Source of the DNA: Cryptomeria japonica
Lineage: Eukaryota > Streptophyta > Pinopsida > Cupressales > Cupressaceae
Direction of reading: 5' to 3'
Assembly: GCF_030272615.1 (NCBI RefSeq)
Contig: NC_081415.1
Location: forward strand, 631,137,240-631,201,239
Length of the DNA: 64,000 nucleotides
Position numbers and translations under genes: made by a program. The number at the start of each line of letters is the position of its first letter. Positions within the stretch are counted from its first letter, which is position 1. Below are positions 34,503 to 46,457 of this stretch, piece after piece. A model generated the notes under the pieces. It was not told the DNA's origin. It searched no databases and saw only the letters and a program-made list of their open reading frames with translations.

Positions 34503-37500
34503 TTAGGTATAAAACCGTTTGAGGTGCATGCTATTGATTGGATCTGCAAGCGGTTCTCCTTCTGATGTAGCCAACTGATATGCCCCGGACCCGAACACAG
34601 CAATGACAACATATGGGCCCAGCCAGTTTGATTCAAACTTGCCCTGATGTTCTCGGTTTGGTTGGTTACGAGGATTCTCTCGTAGAACAAGATCACCTAC
34701 CTCAAATGTATGAGGTCTAACTCGGTGATTGTAGCTTCTGCTCATGCGCTCCTGATAGGCTTTGAGGTGATTGTATGCAGCTTGTCGTTTCTCATCAAGT
34801 AACTCTAAGTTCTGAAGACGTGAGACTCTGTAAGCTTCATCATCAATGAGATTGTGCAAGGAAACCCGTAGTGACGGTATCTCGACCTCAATAGGCAAGA
34901 TAGCTTCTGCACCATAGACCAATGAATAAGGAGTTGCACCTGTAGGGGTTCGAATGCTAGTTCGATATGCCCATAGCGCTGGATTTAGTTGAACATGCCA
35001 ATCACGGCCGACATCATTGACTGTCTTCTTTAGGATCCTCAATATGTTTTTATTGGATGCTTCGGCCTGACCATTGCCTTGTGGGTAATAGGGAGTGGAA
35101 AAGCGGTGTTGGATATGAAATTTCTCACAAAGTTCACGGACATCCTGATTTTTGAAAGGAAGACCGTTATCTGTGATGATGGACATGGGCACACCATACC
35201 GGCAGGTGATGTAGTTGAGGATGAATGAGGCGATCTGCTTGTCGGTGACTTGGGTAAGTGGAACAGCTTCGATCCACTTTGTGAAATATTCGGTGGCGGT
35301 AATAATGAATTTATGGCCATTGGATGAAGATGGATGAATCTTACCCACAAGGTCAAGGCCCCATTGACAGAAAGGCCATGGCGTCGTGATTGGTTGCAGT
35401 TCCTGGGCTGGTGCATGTATTAGGTCGCCATGAACTTGACATTTCTTGCATTGTCTGACAAAGTAGTAGGAATCCTTTTCCATAGATGGCCAATAATATC
35501 CAGCTCGCAGGAGTTTCTTGGCGAGTGATGGACCACTTGAATGAGTCCTGCAAATTCCTTCATGTACCTCTTCCAAAGCCTTTGTTATCTCACCTTGTTC
35601 CAGACATCGAAGGAGAGTACCATCAAGACCGCGTCGATATAGGGTTTTGGCAATAATGGTATATCGAGCAGTTTGGCGAATGAAGGTTTTACGTTGGTTA
35701 TTTGATTGGTTGGGAGGAAGGGTGTGATCGCGGAGATAGGTGTAGAACTCACTGTACCATGGAGATTCAGAATCGACAAAGTGACATATCATCTCAGATT
35801 CAGGGATATCATAAGCAGGGATCCAAAGCTGTTCTACCAAGAACTCGTAGCGTGTTGAATTCTGTGGAAGATCTAGTAGAGATGCGATGGTAGCCATGGC
35901 GTCAGCAGCTCAATTCTGATCTCTTGGTATCTGCTCAAAAGTGATAGTAGTAAACGATGCCTTTAGATTGTCCACCATTTGCTTATATGGCATGAGTTTA
36001 TCATCCTTGGTCTGATATTCATCTATTGCTTGTTGAATGACTAGTTGGGAATCGCCATATACTTGCAGTTCTTGTAATTTCCATTGTACGACTAACCTGA
36101 GTCCTCTGATCAAGGCCTCATACTCTGCTATGTTGTTTGTGCATGGAAATACGAGCCTATAAGACTTTGGGATACTGTCACCTTGGGGTGTGATAAACAG
36201 AATGCCTACCCCCGAGCCGTGCCTAGTGTATGAACCATCAAAATATAGTTTCCATGGTTGTGTTGTTGTGATCATGAATATCTCTTCATCTGGAAAATTG
36301 GAAATGAGAGGATGATCACCTATGAGAGGTGCATCAGCTAACTGATCTGCAATAACCCGACCTTTGATAGCTTTACGGTCCACGTACTCAATGTCAAACT
36401 CACTTATAATCATTACCCATTTGGCCAAGCGACCTGTCAATGCTGCTTTGCTGAGTAAATACTTGAGTGGATCAATCTTTGCAATGAGTTGTACGTTGTG
36501 TGTCAACAGATAGTGTCGCAATTTAGTGGCTGCTAAGATTACTGCTAGGCAAGCTCGCTCAATAGGCGTGTAATTGAGTTCATAGCCCACCAGTGTGTGA
36601 GAGATGTAGTAAACAGCACACTCTTTTCCTTCTGCATTATGTTGTGCCAGTAGTACACCCAATGCTGTACTGATTGCTGAGATATAGAGTAACAATGGTC
36701 TACTTGGATCTGGTGGCATCAACAATGGTGGATTCATGAGATAGTCTTTAAGCGTCTCAAATGCTTGTTGGCATCGGGCATCCCACTGAAAGCGGATGTT
36801 CTTGTGTAGCAGTTGTGTAAATGGGTGACACTTATCAGCCAATTGTGCAATGAATCTTCGAGTGGATTGAAGTCGTCCTTGTAGGGTCCTTAGCTGACTG
36901 ATATTCTTTGGTGGTGGCATGTCCATGATTGCCTTAACCTTTGTTGGATCAACCTCAATACCTTTGCTTGAGACAATGTATCCTAGAAGTTTCCCGGAGG
37001 TTACTCCAAAGACACATTTCTTTGGGTTGAGTCGAACATGGTATTGTTCCAGTCTATCAAAGATTTTCTCTAATATGTCCAAATGACCTTCTCTAGTGAG
37101 TGATTTTGCTAGTAAGTCATCAACATAATCTTCCATTATGGTATGCATCATATCATGAAAGATATTAGTCATTGCTCGTTGATAGGTCGCTCCTACATTC
37201 TTTAGATCAAAAGGCATTACATTCCAGCAATATGTGCCCCATGGACATGTGAAGGCTGTCTTATGTTGATTTTCTGGTGCGATCTTTATCTGATTGTATC
37301 CTGAAAAGCCATCCATGAGTGAAAGCATGGCATGTCCCGTTGTTAGATCCACTATGATGTCGATATTTGGTAGGAGGAAGTCATCCTTAGGACAGGCCTT
37401 ATTTAGATCTCTGAAGTCAGTACAAATGCAGATGCCCCCTTTTGGTTTGCCAACTGGCACAATATTGGAGATCCATTCTGCATAATCAATTGGTCTAATG

Positions 37501-40500
37501 AAACCAACATCTAGGAGTTTCTTGAGTTTTGTTTTGACTAGTACTGCAATTTGAGGATGCATCTTACGAAGCTTCTGCTTGACAGGTTTGGCTCCTTCTA
37601 CTACGGTGAGGTGATGCATGACTAAATCAGGATCAAGCCCAGGCATGTCTGCATATGACCATGCAAAGTTGATTTGATGCTTCTAGAAGAACTCTATAAA
37701 CTTAGGTCGTTCCTCTGGAGTGAGAAGAGATGCTAGATGTATGAGATGAGGATTTTTAGGAGTCCCCACATTGTATTCTTTGGTTTCCTCGATGAGAATC
37801 GTTGATCGTTCCTGTTGTGTACTATCAGGGAGAATGTCAAACCCTTCATCCTCAGGCACCTCAGAGAGGTTTTCACCGTTGGATACGCTCTTTCTTTTTA
37901 CTTTTGTCGGATCAAACAGTGCCACAGTGTGGTTTTCATTGGAAGATCCATGTTTTAATGTTATATTTTTGCAGCTGAAAGGTTTGGTATCTACCCCGAA
38001 GTATGTTGCGCTATTAAGTTCAATGGCAAATCCAGCTTTGTGATCCCCGCTTGGTAGGTTATCCCTTAATTCCAAAAAGTCAATGATGGCCTCATCGTTT
38101 TGGAAGAGGTCAAGACATGGGGGATTTGGTTGGTTCCATTCGATGAGTTCAGGGTGGATAATGGGCATTACTTCATCGATTAGGTTAAGTTCGTTAGAGG
38201 TATCAGTGAGGGTTAAGACGTTATGGTGAAGGTTGTTAATGGTACTCTCCCTGTCAGAATCAGGCGTAGGATGAGACGTAGGGTTTGTGGAAGATGTTTC
38301 CAGTTCAGGAACCCAAGTGGTCGTTATCTGTGCTTCTCCATAAACAGGGATGTCTTTGCGTGGTGGAGGTGGTGATGTGTCTTCCTCATCTGAAGTGTTA
38401 AGCTGTACAGAATCAAATTCCCACTCATGTGAGTCGATCTCTGAGTCACTTTCCAGCATCCGATTACTATACCATACTGGGATGTCCTTTGAGTTAAACA
38501 CTGTAGGTGTGATCGATTTATGTACCTTTGTAATTATCGGTGTTGCAGGAAGATTGATGGGGATTAAAGGATCCAATACGGGGAGTATTGGTAATATTGA
38601 CTTGGTGGCTTCTGTTGGTACTACTGGTGCCATGGATGCTACTGCGGGTTCTGATACAGTTGTTGTTGCTAATGGTGCTGCTGATGGGATTACGAGTTCG
38701 TTTGGTGGGATGAGTGGCATTGGTGATGGTTGTGTTGGGGTTTTGAGCCTCAGTGGGGCAGTCAGGATGGTGCTTGATGCCGCTTTGATAATGAAAGGTG
38801 GCCTTTTGGCAGTAGGCTAACATAATGGTTTGCTGGGTTTTCCTTTGAATTTTAATTTAGGAAAAATCTCTTTTTCAAAGCCTAGGCCTGTATTACCTTT
38901 GGGCTTGAATTCCGGCAGCAGAGGTTCATGTCGTCCTTGTTTGCAATACCCCAAAGCACTTTGATCATCATACCCCATTCTTTGCATAATGAGGAGACCT
39001 TTGCCATACTGGTATGTAGGAAGTTTAACTTGTGGTATATCAGTGGGGATGGGATCTTTATAGATCCAGTCTGCTAAGTCCTCATCTTGGGTTTCTTCTT
39101 CTTGCCTCTTTCCAAGGATGAAAGGTGTCAAAGCACATGTTGGCGTGATCAGTGGTTGCTGGAGTACCTGCTGTGGTTTACCATGTGTTCTAGGAGAAGT
39201 GGGCATTTGTCCCACACAAAAGAGTTGACTCAAGTTGTATTCCCTGGGACCTTCCTCTGCTATTTTCATCTTAAGCTTTTCTTGCTTTGGTATAGTGGTG
39301 TTTGAACTGGTAAGAGAGGCTGGACTTATATATGATGTGGAGGAAATGACTTCTCTATTATTAGGAACAGTAATCTCTGGTTGATGGTTGATATTATGGC
39401 AAAATGCAAAGGGGTTTGCATCACCCAGAATTGTGATCTCTACACCGTTATGTGGGAACTTAATACATTGATGGTAGGTAGATGGAACGACTTGCATGGC
39501 ATGTATCCAAGGTCTCCCTGATAATAGATTGTATGGCAGAGGAAGGTCCAGAACCTGACAGATGATGTGCTTTACCACAGGGCCCACGCGGATTGGTAGT
39601 ACCACAACTCCTTTGGATGAACGCTCTGCATCATCATAGGCTTTGATTGTGATCTTCTTGCGAGGATCCACTGATTCTACCACATATCCCAATGCTGTGA
39701 CCAATTGTAGTGTACAAATATTCAAGCCTGCTCCATTATCGATCAAGACTCGCTTGATCCTATGTTGGTTGATAAAGCCTTCAATGTGTAGCGAAGCGTT
39801 ATGAGGTTGCTGGAAGGACGAGTTGTCACTTTCAGAAAAAGTGAGACAAGGTGATGACTTTAGACTTCCAACCATGGCTTGAAATTGGTCTGTATTCAGA
39901 TTTGCAGGGACTGACGCTTCTTGGAGTGCTTGATCCAAGATAGTTTTATGAGATGGCGATAGATGCAAAAGCTCTAAAATGGATATAAGTGTAGGGGTTT
40001 TGTCTAATTGTTCCACAAGATTGTACTGCTTTGGGATGGAAGTGGTGCCTTGTGGAGCTGCCTTGATGGTAACTTTGCCACGACGTGTAACAACATTGCA
40101 ATTTGAGTTGGGATTTTTGAAGGTTATGGTTGCAACTTGTTCATTGGCATCATACAAATGATTTACAGTGTAATTATATGCAGCCTGCGTATAATCAGTG
40201 GTATCAGTGCCTCGTCTGGAAGTGGAAGGATCCCTTTGATCTTGTGATGGAAGTGGATTTTTGAACATCAGATGATCATTATTGGTTGTTTTTGGGTTAT
40301 GTCCTTCAATTTCAATTTCTCCTCGATCAATAAGATCCTGAATGAGATCTTTCAATCGGTGACAATTACTTGTCTTGTGTCCTCTCCCTTGATGGAATTC
40401 GTAGTGTTCAGTATCTCTCCACCATGCTGGTTTGACCTGAGGCTCATAGTTTGATAGCTTAGGTAGAGTGACCAAATTTTGAGAAATGAGTTGTCGCAAT

Positions 40501-41792
40501 ACTGTTTCAATGGGTTCCCCTAAGGGAGTGTATGTGCATTTTTGTTTTTGCTGACGAGGTCTTGGTTCATCGTGAGATGTGATGCGACCTTGATTTGTAG
40601 GACCATTTGTGTTGTTTTGAGGTGGAGGATTCTGTGCTGCAAACCGAACCACAGGTTGTGCATTTTGTATAGTCCTAGCATCCACAACCCCATCATTGAC
40701 GATATTCTTGTTTTTATTCCAGAAGCTTGGTTTATCACTATTGAAGCGTGGGCGAGGACCATCTTTTGGTTCATTAAAGATTTTGATGAGTCCTTTCTTG
40801 ATAAGTGCCCTTTCACATTTCAAACCCTTGGTGATCATATCATTAAAAGAGTCTGTGTCTTTGACATCCAGGTGAAATTTCATTTCTTCGTTTAAGTTGG
40901 AAATGAATATTTCCACTAGTTCTCGTTCAGGTAACTGAAGAGAACATCTGCTAGACATTTGACGTCATCGTTGTAGGAATACTGAGAATAGTTCACCTGG
41001 TTTTTGTTTGGTGTTGCACAGATCAGCCATGGTGATGTCACGTTCAATGTTATGAGAGTAATGAGCTAGGAACTTTTGGATGAGTTCCTCAAATGTTCTA
41101 ATACCACCTGGTAGTCGGGAAAACCATGATGTGGTTGTGCCTCCCAAGCTTTGGGGAAAAAGGCGCATTATATAGGTGTCTTTATATGCTACTTCAAGAC
41201 AAGTGGAATGAAATTCTCTGACATGATCACGAGGATCTCCCTTTCCCCTATATTTTTCGAATTTGGGTGTTTCGAATCCTCTTGGAAAGGGTGGCATGTA
41301 AAGATTCCTTTCAAAAGGATAGGGACAGATGTCATTGAGGGATAATTGGTTAATCTTGACACCATTATGAAGCTGTTGGGCGAGAGTCTCGACTTGTTGC
41401 CGCAACATCTCCATTTCATTTGGAGGAGGAGGTGGTGGGTTACCTCGAGGAATGTTATATCTGATGGGATCTCTACCTCTTTCCTCTTCATGACGACTTT
41501 GTCTTTCTGATGCTTGTCTTAATTGGGCAAGATCAAAGTCAGAGGGGAGTTTGGCTCCTTCTTGAGCGAGTCTTAAGAAGTGAGCATCCGCATTGCTCCT
41601 GAGTATTTCGTCAAACAATCTGTTAAAGAGAGGGTTATGCTGAGCCCTTTCTATTATTGCAGGAGTGGGAGCACTTGGGTTTTCGTCATCTGCATTTCCT
41701 CCAAGTGCTTCTTGAAATTCATTGAGATTGTCCTCCTCTTCTTCTTCCCTTTCTATTTCTCGTTGCCTTGACTGTGATCGGGTTTGAGCCAT
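34503..41792 (-). pseudogene. Element C gag-pol polyprotein (one frame, four nonsense codons)
   Basis: The ATG at 41792 corresponds to the start chosen in B, and the frame is again exactly 7290 nt, ending with TAA at 34503. Nonsense codons are at 276 (TGA for Trp in B), 992 and 1370 (TAG for Gln) and 1961 (TGA for Gln). There is no frameshift. The protease keeps the catalytic Asp685 (VLIDNGAG), RT keeps YVDD, and the second RNase H and integrase (GLDLVGK, TDNG, QAEASNK) are intact. The zinc knuckle has lost its first Cys (HYEFH in place of HCEFH). The chain has Gag, protease, G-patch, spacer, RT, two RNase H domains and integrase in the same order as B. Confidence 0.9.
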
Positions 41793-44503
41793 TTTGCTTG
41801 CAAGCTGTTGTTGAAGTTGTGTGAAAATAATGATGAGTTTTTTATGAAATGAAAGGTTGATGGTTGGTGAATTGTGTTGCACGTGGATCTCTAGCACTTT
41901 TAAGGTGGATGTAACCAAAATTCCTTCTTTGAATTGCTTGTTTGTTTGATAAGTTTTGATGTGATAAGTTGTAGAGAAATCTGAGATGTGTTACAGATTT
42001 AACTACCTAGTAATGAGAGGATTCACTCATGAACTAGTTTTAACCTGCGTAGATGTGTCTCTTAGGATGAGCTTATCCTAGATGTAGAAACAATCTAAAA
42101 AGTGATGTGATGTGTTTGATTTCAAGCAATATCTAAAAGAGAACTTGGGACAAGAACCTCTTAATGTTTTGAGAGTTGGGACGGATTGATGATGAAGTGA
42201 TGATGTATGAGTGAGATGATGGATGAAAATGTTTTCAACTTCAATAAAAACTTTGTGTTATAAATGGGACAAACTCTATCTCTTCCCTTTCGGGTGTTGG
42301 TGGTATTTCTCGAGCTGTGTTGTATGTGATACAGACGTTTGGGAAGAAGTTGGGATTAATCTTTCCTCCTTGGTTTTTGTGATAACTCAGAGCTCTATAT
42401 TGCATAAAAGCTCTGCGGTTCAATGATTCATAATCAAATTCGTTTGTTTTGCCTTGAAGATAGAGACACATGTGACGCAAGAAAACTCTATGGGAGACAA
42501 AGATTTGTCTATTGATATAGAAGAATTTCCTTCGTTTGATCAAAGCCTTTGAGCTTAATTGTCTTCTTTTCAAGTTGATATTTTGATGACGCTTCTTCTT
42601 TCGTAAGATGTGAAGAATGGTCATAAAATTTTTGACTCTTTTGTTGTTTGCACTTTGTTTTTGATGTTTTTGGTTGTTTTTGAAAGATGTTTGGTTGGAT
42701 GAATACTTTGTTTTTGGGATTGATTTTCTGATTTGATGTTTCTTTGACAAGAAAACAAAGCAAGCACACAAACACCAAAATGTTGCCTCAAAGGCACAAA
42801 TGAGTATGGGTCTAGATCAACCCAATCTTTGGACTTGTATATGACCCTTCCTTTAGATGTATTTTAAGGTGTATTTCCAAAGCCTGAAGTCGGCTCAATT
42901 TGCAATTGGTCTTTAAAACGAACACATTTCAAACACTTTTTATCCCTAAGGTCAAATGGCCAGTTGTGATAAATTTAGCCCACATCTTTATATTTCTTTG
43001 ACTTTGGTACTACATACCTTATGAATCCCGCTGTGGCAGGTAAGGATGTGATATACTAAGTCTTGCACGAGCATAACAAATAGATGATCCCTATGATGGG
43101 GGAGTCACCACTTTTATCAAGCCACAAGTGACTTTTCAAAAAACTATGTTTCTACTCAAGGAAATATGTATGGTGAGTATCTTGGGAGCAAAACCATCTA
43201 TGCTCCTGCACTAAATTATATCGCAAATATCCTCAATCAATAGAACGGGTGGGCTACTACTAAAATGTGTTTTAGTCATGTTCAATGTTTTTGGACATAA
43301 GTTCATTCTGCAGTGACTCACTTAAGAGCCTTGTAACTGGTGGTGGGGCCCATTTGTCCTTTCAGCCAGTTACACTGTAGGAACAGCTATACCCAAGGCT
43401 ACAGCTTTCGCTCTCACCTGATTTCTATAGCGGCTCGAAGGATTTATCGCTCGAGGTCGTTCCCAAGAGTATCGATCCCTTGGCAGGCCTCTCTTAAAAA
43501 GATAAAATTTTGAGTGTTACTAACACTTTTCTCTTGCACCTAGGACCACGAAAGCCAAGGGAGAGGATAGTGTGTGTTAGAAGTAGGACCACTCGACCAA
43601 CTCTTTGCACAAGTGTGCCAAGCACGAAAAACACTTGTTCTTTTTAATCTATCATTGCAATGTGATCTAACTATTTGGAGATGTTGCTCCAACAATCATG
43701 GTGTTCTTTTTAATTTTCAAAGGCAATTGTTTGAGTAAACAAGAATTTGAAAATCCTGGTCAACTTAATGAAAAACACGTTTTTCTTGAAGTAAAATTGT
43801 TTTTGAGCTTGAAGGAAAAATAGCTTGTTCTTTTTAAATTGCCCTAAAACAAAGTGTTGATTGTAAATTTCTTTTAAGTTGATGCAAGAAAATAAATTTT
43901 GTTTTGTTGATTTTAAGCACCAAAACAAAGTTTGTTTCCTAACTTGCAAGAAATAAAGTTGTTTTGTATAAGTTTGTGGTTCTTTTTACCTTGGAATAAT
44001 GAAATTCTTTTTAAGAGCCCCAAACAAATGTGTGATTCTTTTTTTAAAAGCCCAAATTTGAAATGTGAAGTTAATTTTAAACCAAAATAAAAAGTGAATT
44101 CATTTTTTTTAAACCAACTTCAAAAACAAGTTAGTAAGAAATATAAATCTACTTTTTAATCTAATTTAAATCTGCACAAAAGAGAAAAATAGTTAGTAAA
44201 ATCCGCCTATTTGGTGGGCTTCTACAAGCCTAATTTTTTTTTTGTTTTTTTGGTTACAAGGTGATTTGTACAACGTTCTGTTACAATAGCGCTAGTCTGC
44301 GTTTGAACAGAGGCGCTATTTAACAGAAACGAACTAAAAGAAAGGGAAAGACAAGAGAAGGCAACAACACTGAAATAGGGTGAATAGCGCCAAAATAATG
44401 TCAAACGCACCAAAACAGTGTAAAAAACGCAACCTGTGTGACATTTTCAACATTCAAACATGTTATTGGTTAAAAAAAAAAGTTGATCTTTTTGGTGTTT
44501 GGA
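41793..44503 (-). other. Long 5' leader of C
   Basis: Collinear with the leader of B. From about 43745 to 44500 the two copies diverge more and the sequence is rich in A/T homopolymers. Nothing else is recognised. Confidence 0.6.
42241..42771 (-). CDS. Leader ORF of element C, unknown function
   Basis: A 176-codon frame, the counterpart of 26478-27026. The C-terminal 118 residues are about 95% identical between copies. The N-terminal third is frame-shifted relative to B, and an overlapping frame (42509-42778) is also partly shared with B, so the coding claim applies mainly to the C-terminal block. No domain is recognised. Confidence 0.45.
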   Translation of the reverse strand: MCACFVFLSKKHQIRKSIPKTKYSSNQTSFKNNQKHQKQSANNKRVKNFMTILHILRKKKRHQNINLKRRQLSSKALIKRRKFFYINRQIFVSHRVFLRHMCLYLQGKTNEFDYESLNRRAFMQYRALSYHKNQGGKINPNFFPNVCITYNTAREIPPTPEREEIEFVPFITQSFY

Positions 44504-44521
44504 TTCATGTCGGGTTCACCA
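44504..44521 (-). other. Primer-binding site of C
   Basis: TGGTGAACCCGACATGAA, two bases from the LTR. One base differs from B (G to A). Confidence 0.7.
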
Positions 44522-44523
44522 AA

Positions 44524-46328
44524 TGATGCTCTGCAAAAAGGATTAGAAAATCTGTTTGACGGCAACACATACAAGAGCACAAGAAACAAACGTTAGTGTT
44601 AGCAACAAAAGATTATCCTAAACAGGCATATCAAGAGAGATATTAAGCATGAAACAGAAAGCATATAAACATAGAATAAAATAGCTAATCAAGATGCTCA
44701 TAGTTGCTCCTCCCTTGTTCCTCTCCTCTCCAAGTCCCAAATGAGTGTAGCTATCAGCTTTTAGCACTAGCCATGGATGCCATATGGAGATTCAAGATGG
44801 TTGAATATGATAAGCAAATGTTATGCAAGTGTAGATAGTGATGCTATGAGAAAGCTCTATGCTAATGCCAGTATAACAACAATAGTCTAATGCTTCTCTT
44901 TTTTTTGCTTGAGGAGAAGGGTTCTATTTATAGAAGAAATGGGGAAATGAAGGGTTAAGATTGAATGGTTTAATCAAGGGCCAAGTTTGAAAGTTGGGAA
45001 TCCATGTGCACAATTGGCACCAATAAAATGGTGACAAGTGTCAACATAGGATTGGGTTGAGAGAAGAGGTTGGAGGCATTAAAGGCCTGAGAAGACCTCA
45101 TGGTTATCTAGAGGCTAAGGGTCAAGTCCAAATTAAGATTACCCACTGGATTAAGAGTTAATCCAAGGATAAACCTTTGTGCAAATGTTTAAGAGATAAT
45201 CATGGTCAAAGCATTAATGGCCTGATGAGACCTTTGGGTTGGGTAGAGGTTGAGTCAAAACAAATGTTTTAACCATGTGGGAGGGTTTGAGGTAACCATT
45301 AATGGTTATTGGAGACTTTGGGGATTAAGTGGTTGAAGGTTGAAAACCTTCAATGGTTATCAAAGACTTTGAGCCATTTAGTGGTTGAAGGTTGAAAGCC
45401 TTTAATGGTTATCAAAGACTTTGAGGGTTTGAGAAGTGACTTCCCTTTTGCTTAGGAATGTGACAAAGTTTAGAGAAGGGGTTAGGTTATTTAGAAGTGA
45501 TTAGAAAATTCTAGAAGGGGTTTAGGCATGCAAGTGGATTTTGTAGGAAAATGCAAGTGGGAGAAATTTTGGTATTTTCAATTAAAATAAAATCATTTAT
45601 TTCAATTAAATGGTGTAATTTGCATTTGGATAAATATTCAAATAAATATTAATTTATTTAAATGAGAAAAATGAAGATAAAGCATTAAAATGCTTGAAGA
45701 CTTTGAGGGAAACCATTAAAGGCTTGAAGACTTTAAGGAAAACCATTAAAGTCTTAAGAAGACTATAGAAGGAAGCCATCAAGTTTGAAGACTTTAAAGC
45801 CATCAAGTTTGAATACTTTAAGGGAAACCATTAAAGGTTTCAAGTGGGTGAGGATAAATAGGATTTTAAATAAATAATTTATTTAAAATAGTTGTGCAAC
45901 TTGTTTTTGTAGGAAAATACAAGTGGGTGGAGGATAAAAGTGATTTAAATAAATTATTTATTTAAAATAATTGTGCAACTTGCTTTTGTAGGAAAATACA
46001 AGTGGGTAGAGGATAAAGGTGATTTAAATAAATGTTAATTTATTTAAATGTGAGAGGTGGGATTTTGGGGGATTTAAATAAATATTAATTTATTTAAATG
46101 TGAGAGAAGATTTAATTAAACAAATATGATTTATTTATTTAATTAATGGTTTGAATTTGGTTAAGTGAATTAAATCAAATAAATTGAATAATTTATTTAA
46201 TTAATAGGAGAAGAGGGTTAAGATGAATTAATTAAATATTAATTTAATTAATTCATTAATTGATGGTTAAATAATCAAATAAATACTAAGTATTCATTTA
46301 ATTAAGTGGACAGATTTATGTGACTACA
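44524..46328 (-). repeat. 5' LTR of element C
   Basis: 1805 bp. It keeps the intact TG end. The TATA box complement is at 44924-44933. Confidence 0.95.
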
Positions 46329-46452
46329 ATAGGAGAAGAGGGTTAAGATGAATTAATTAAATATTAATTTAATTAATTATTAATTGATGGTTAAATAATC
46401 AAATAAATATTAAATATTCATTTAATTAAGTGGACAGATTTATGTGATTACA
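46329..46452 (-). repeat. 5' LTR of B, outer part
   Basis: The outer U3 of B's LTR, displaced by C. It begins with the right ATAGG target copy and ends ...GTGATTACA, followed by CTACT (46453-46457). Confidence 0.9.
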
Positions 46453-46457
46453 CTACT

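Larger units (their letters stand above)
30281..46328 (-). mobile_element. Element C: second Tat-lineage copy, inserted in B's 5' LTR
   Basis: 16,048 bp flanked by a perfect ATAGG duplication, and inserted into B's 5' LTR. Both LTRs are exactly 1805 bp and differ at about 14 positions by eye (under 1%), mostly transitions. The left end has CG for the usual TG. Internal organisation equals that of B: primer-binding site 44521-44504, leader with extra ORF, gag-pol 41792-34503, purine tract 32098-32086. Four nonsense codons, none shared with B, make it defective as read. Confidence 0.95.
14564..46452 (-). mobile_element. Element B: Tat-lineage Ty3 retrotransposon, interrupted by C
   Basis: On the - strand: 5' LTR (46452-46334 then 30280-28732, split by C), primer-binding site 28729-28712, 2.6 kb leader with an extra ORF, gag-pol 26029-18740, a 2.4 kb 3' untranslated region, purine tract 16362-16350 and 3' LTR 16349-14564. 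Target duplication CTACT is perfect. Without C the element is about 15.8 kb. Two RNase H domains in the polyprotein place it in the Tat lineage. Four nonsense codons and a protease active-site change mean that this copy is not autonomous. Confidence 0.95.
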
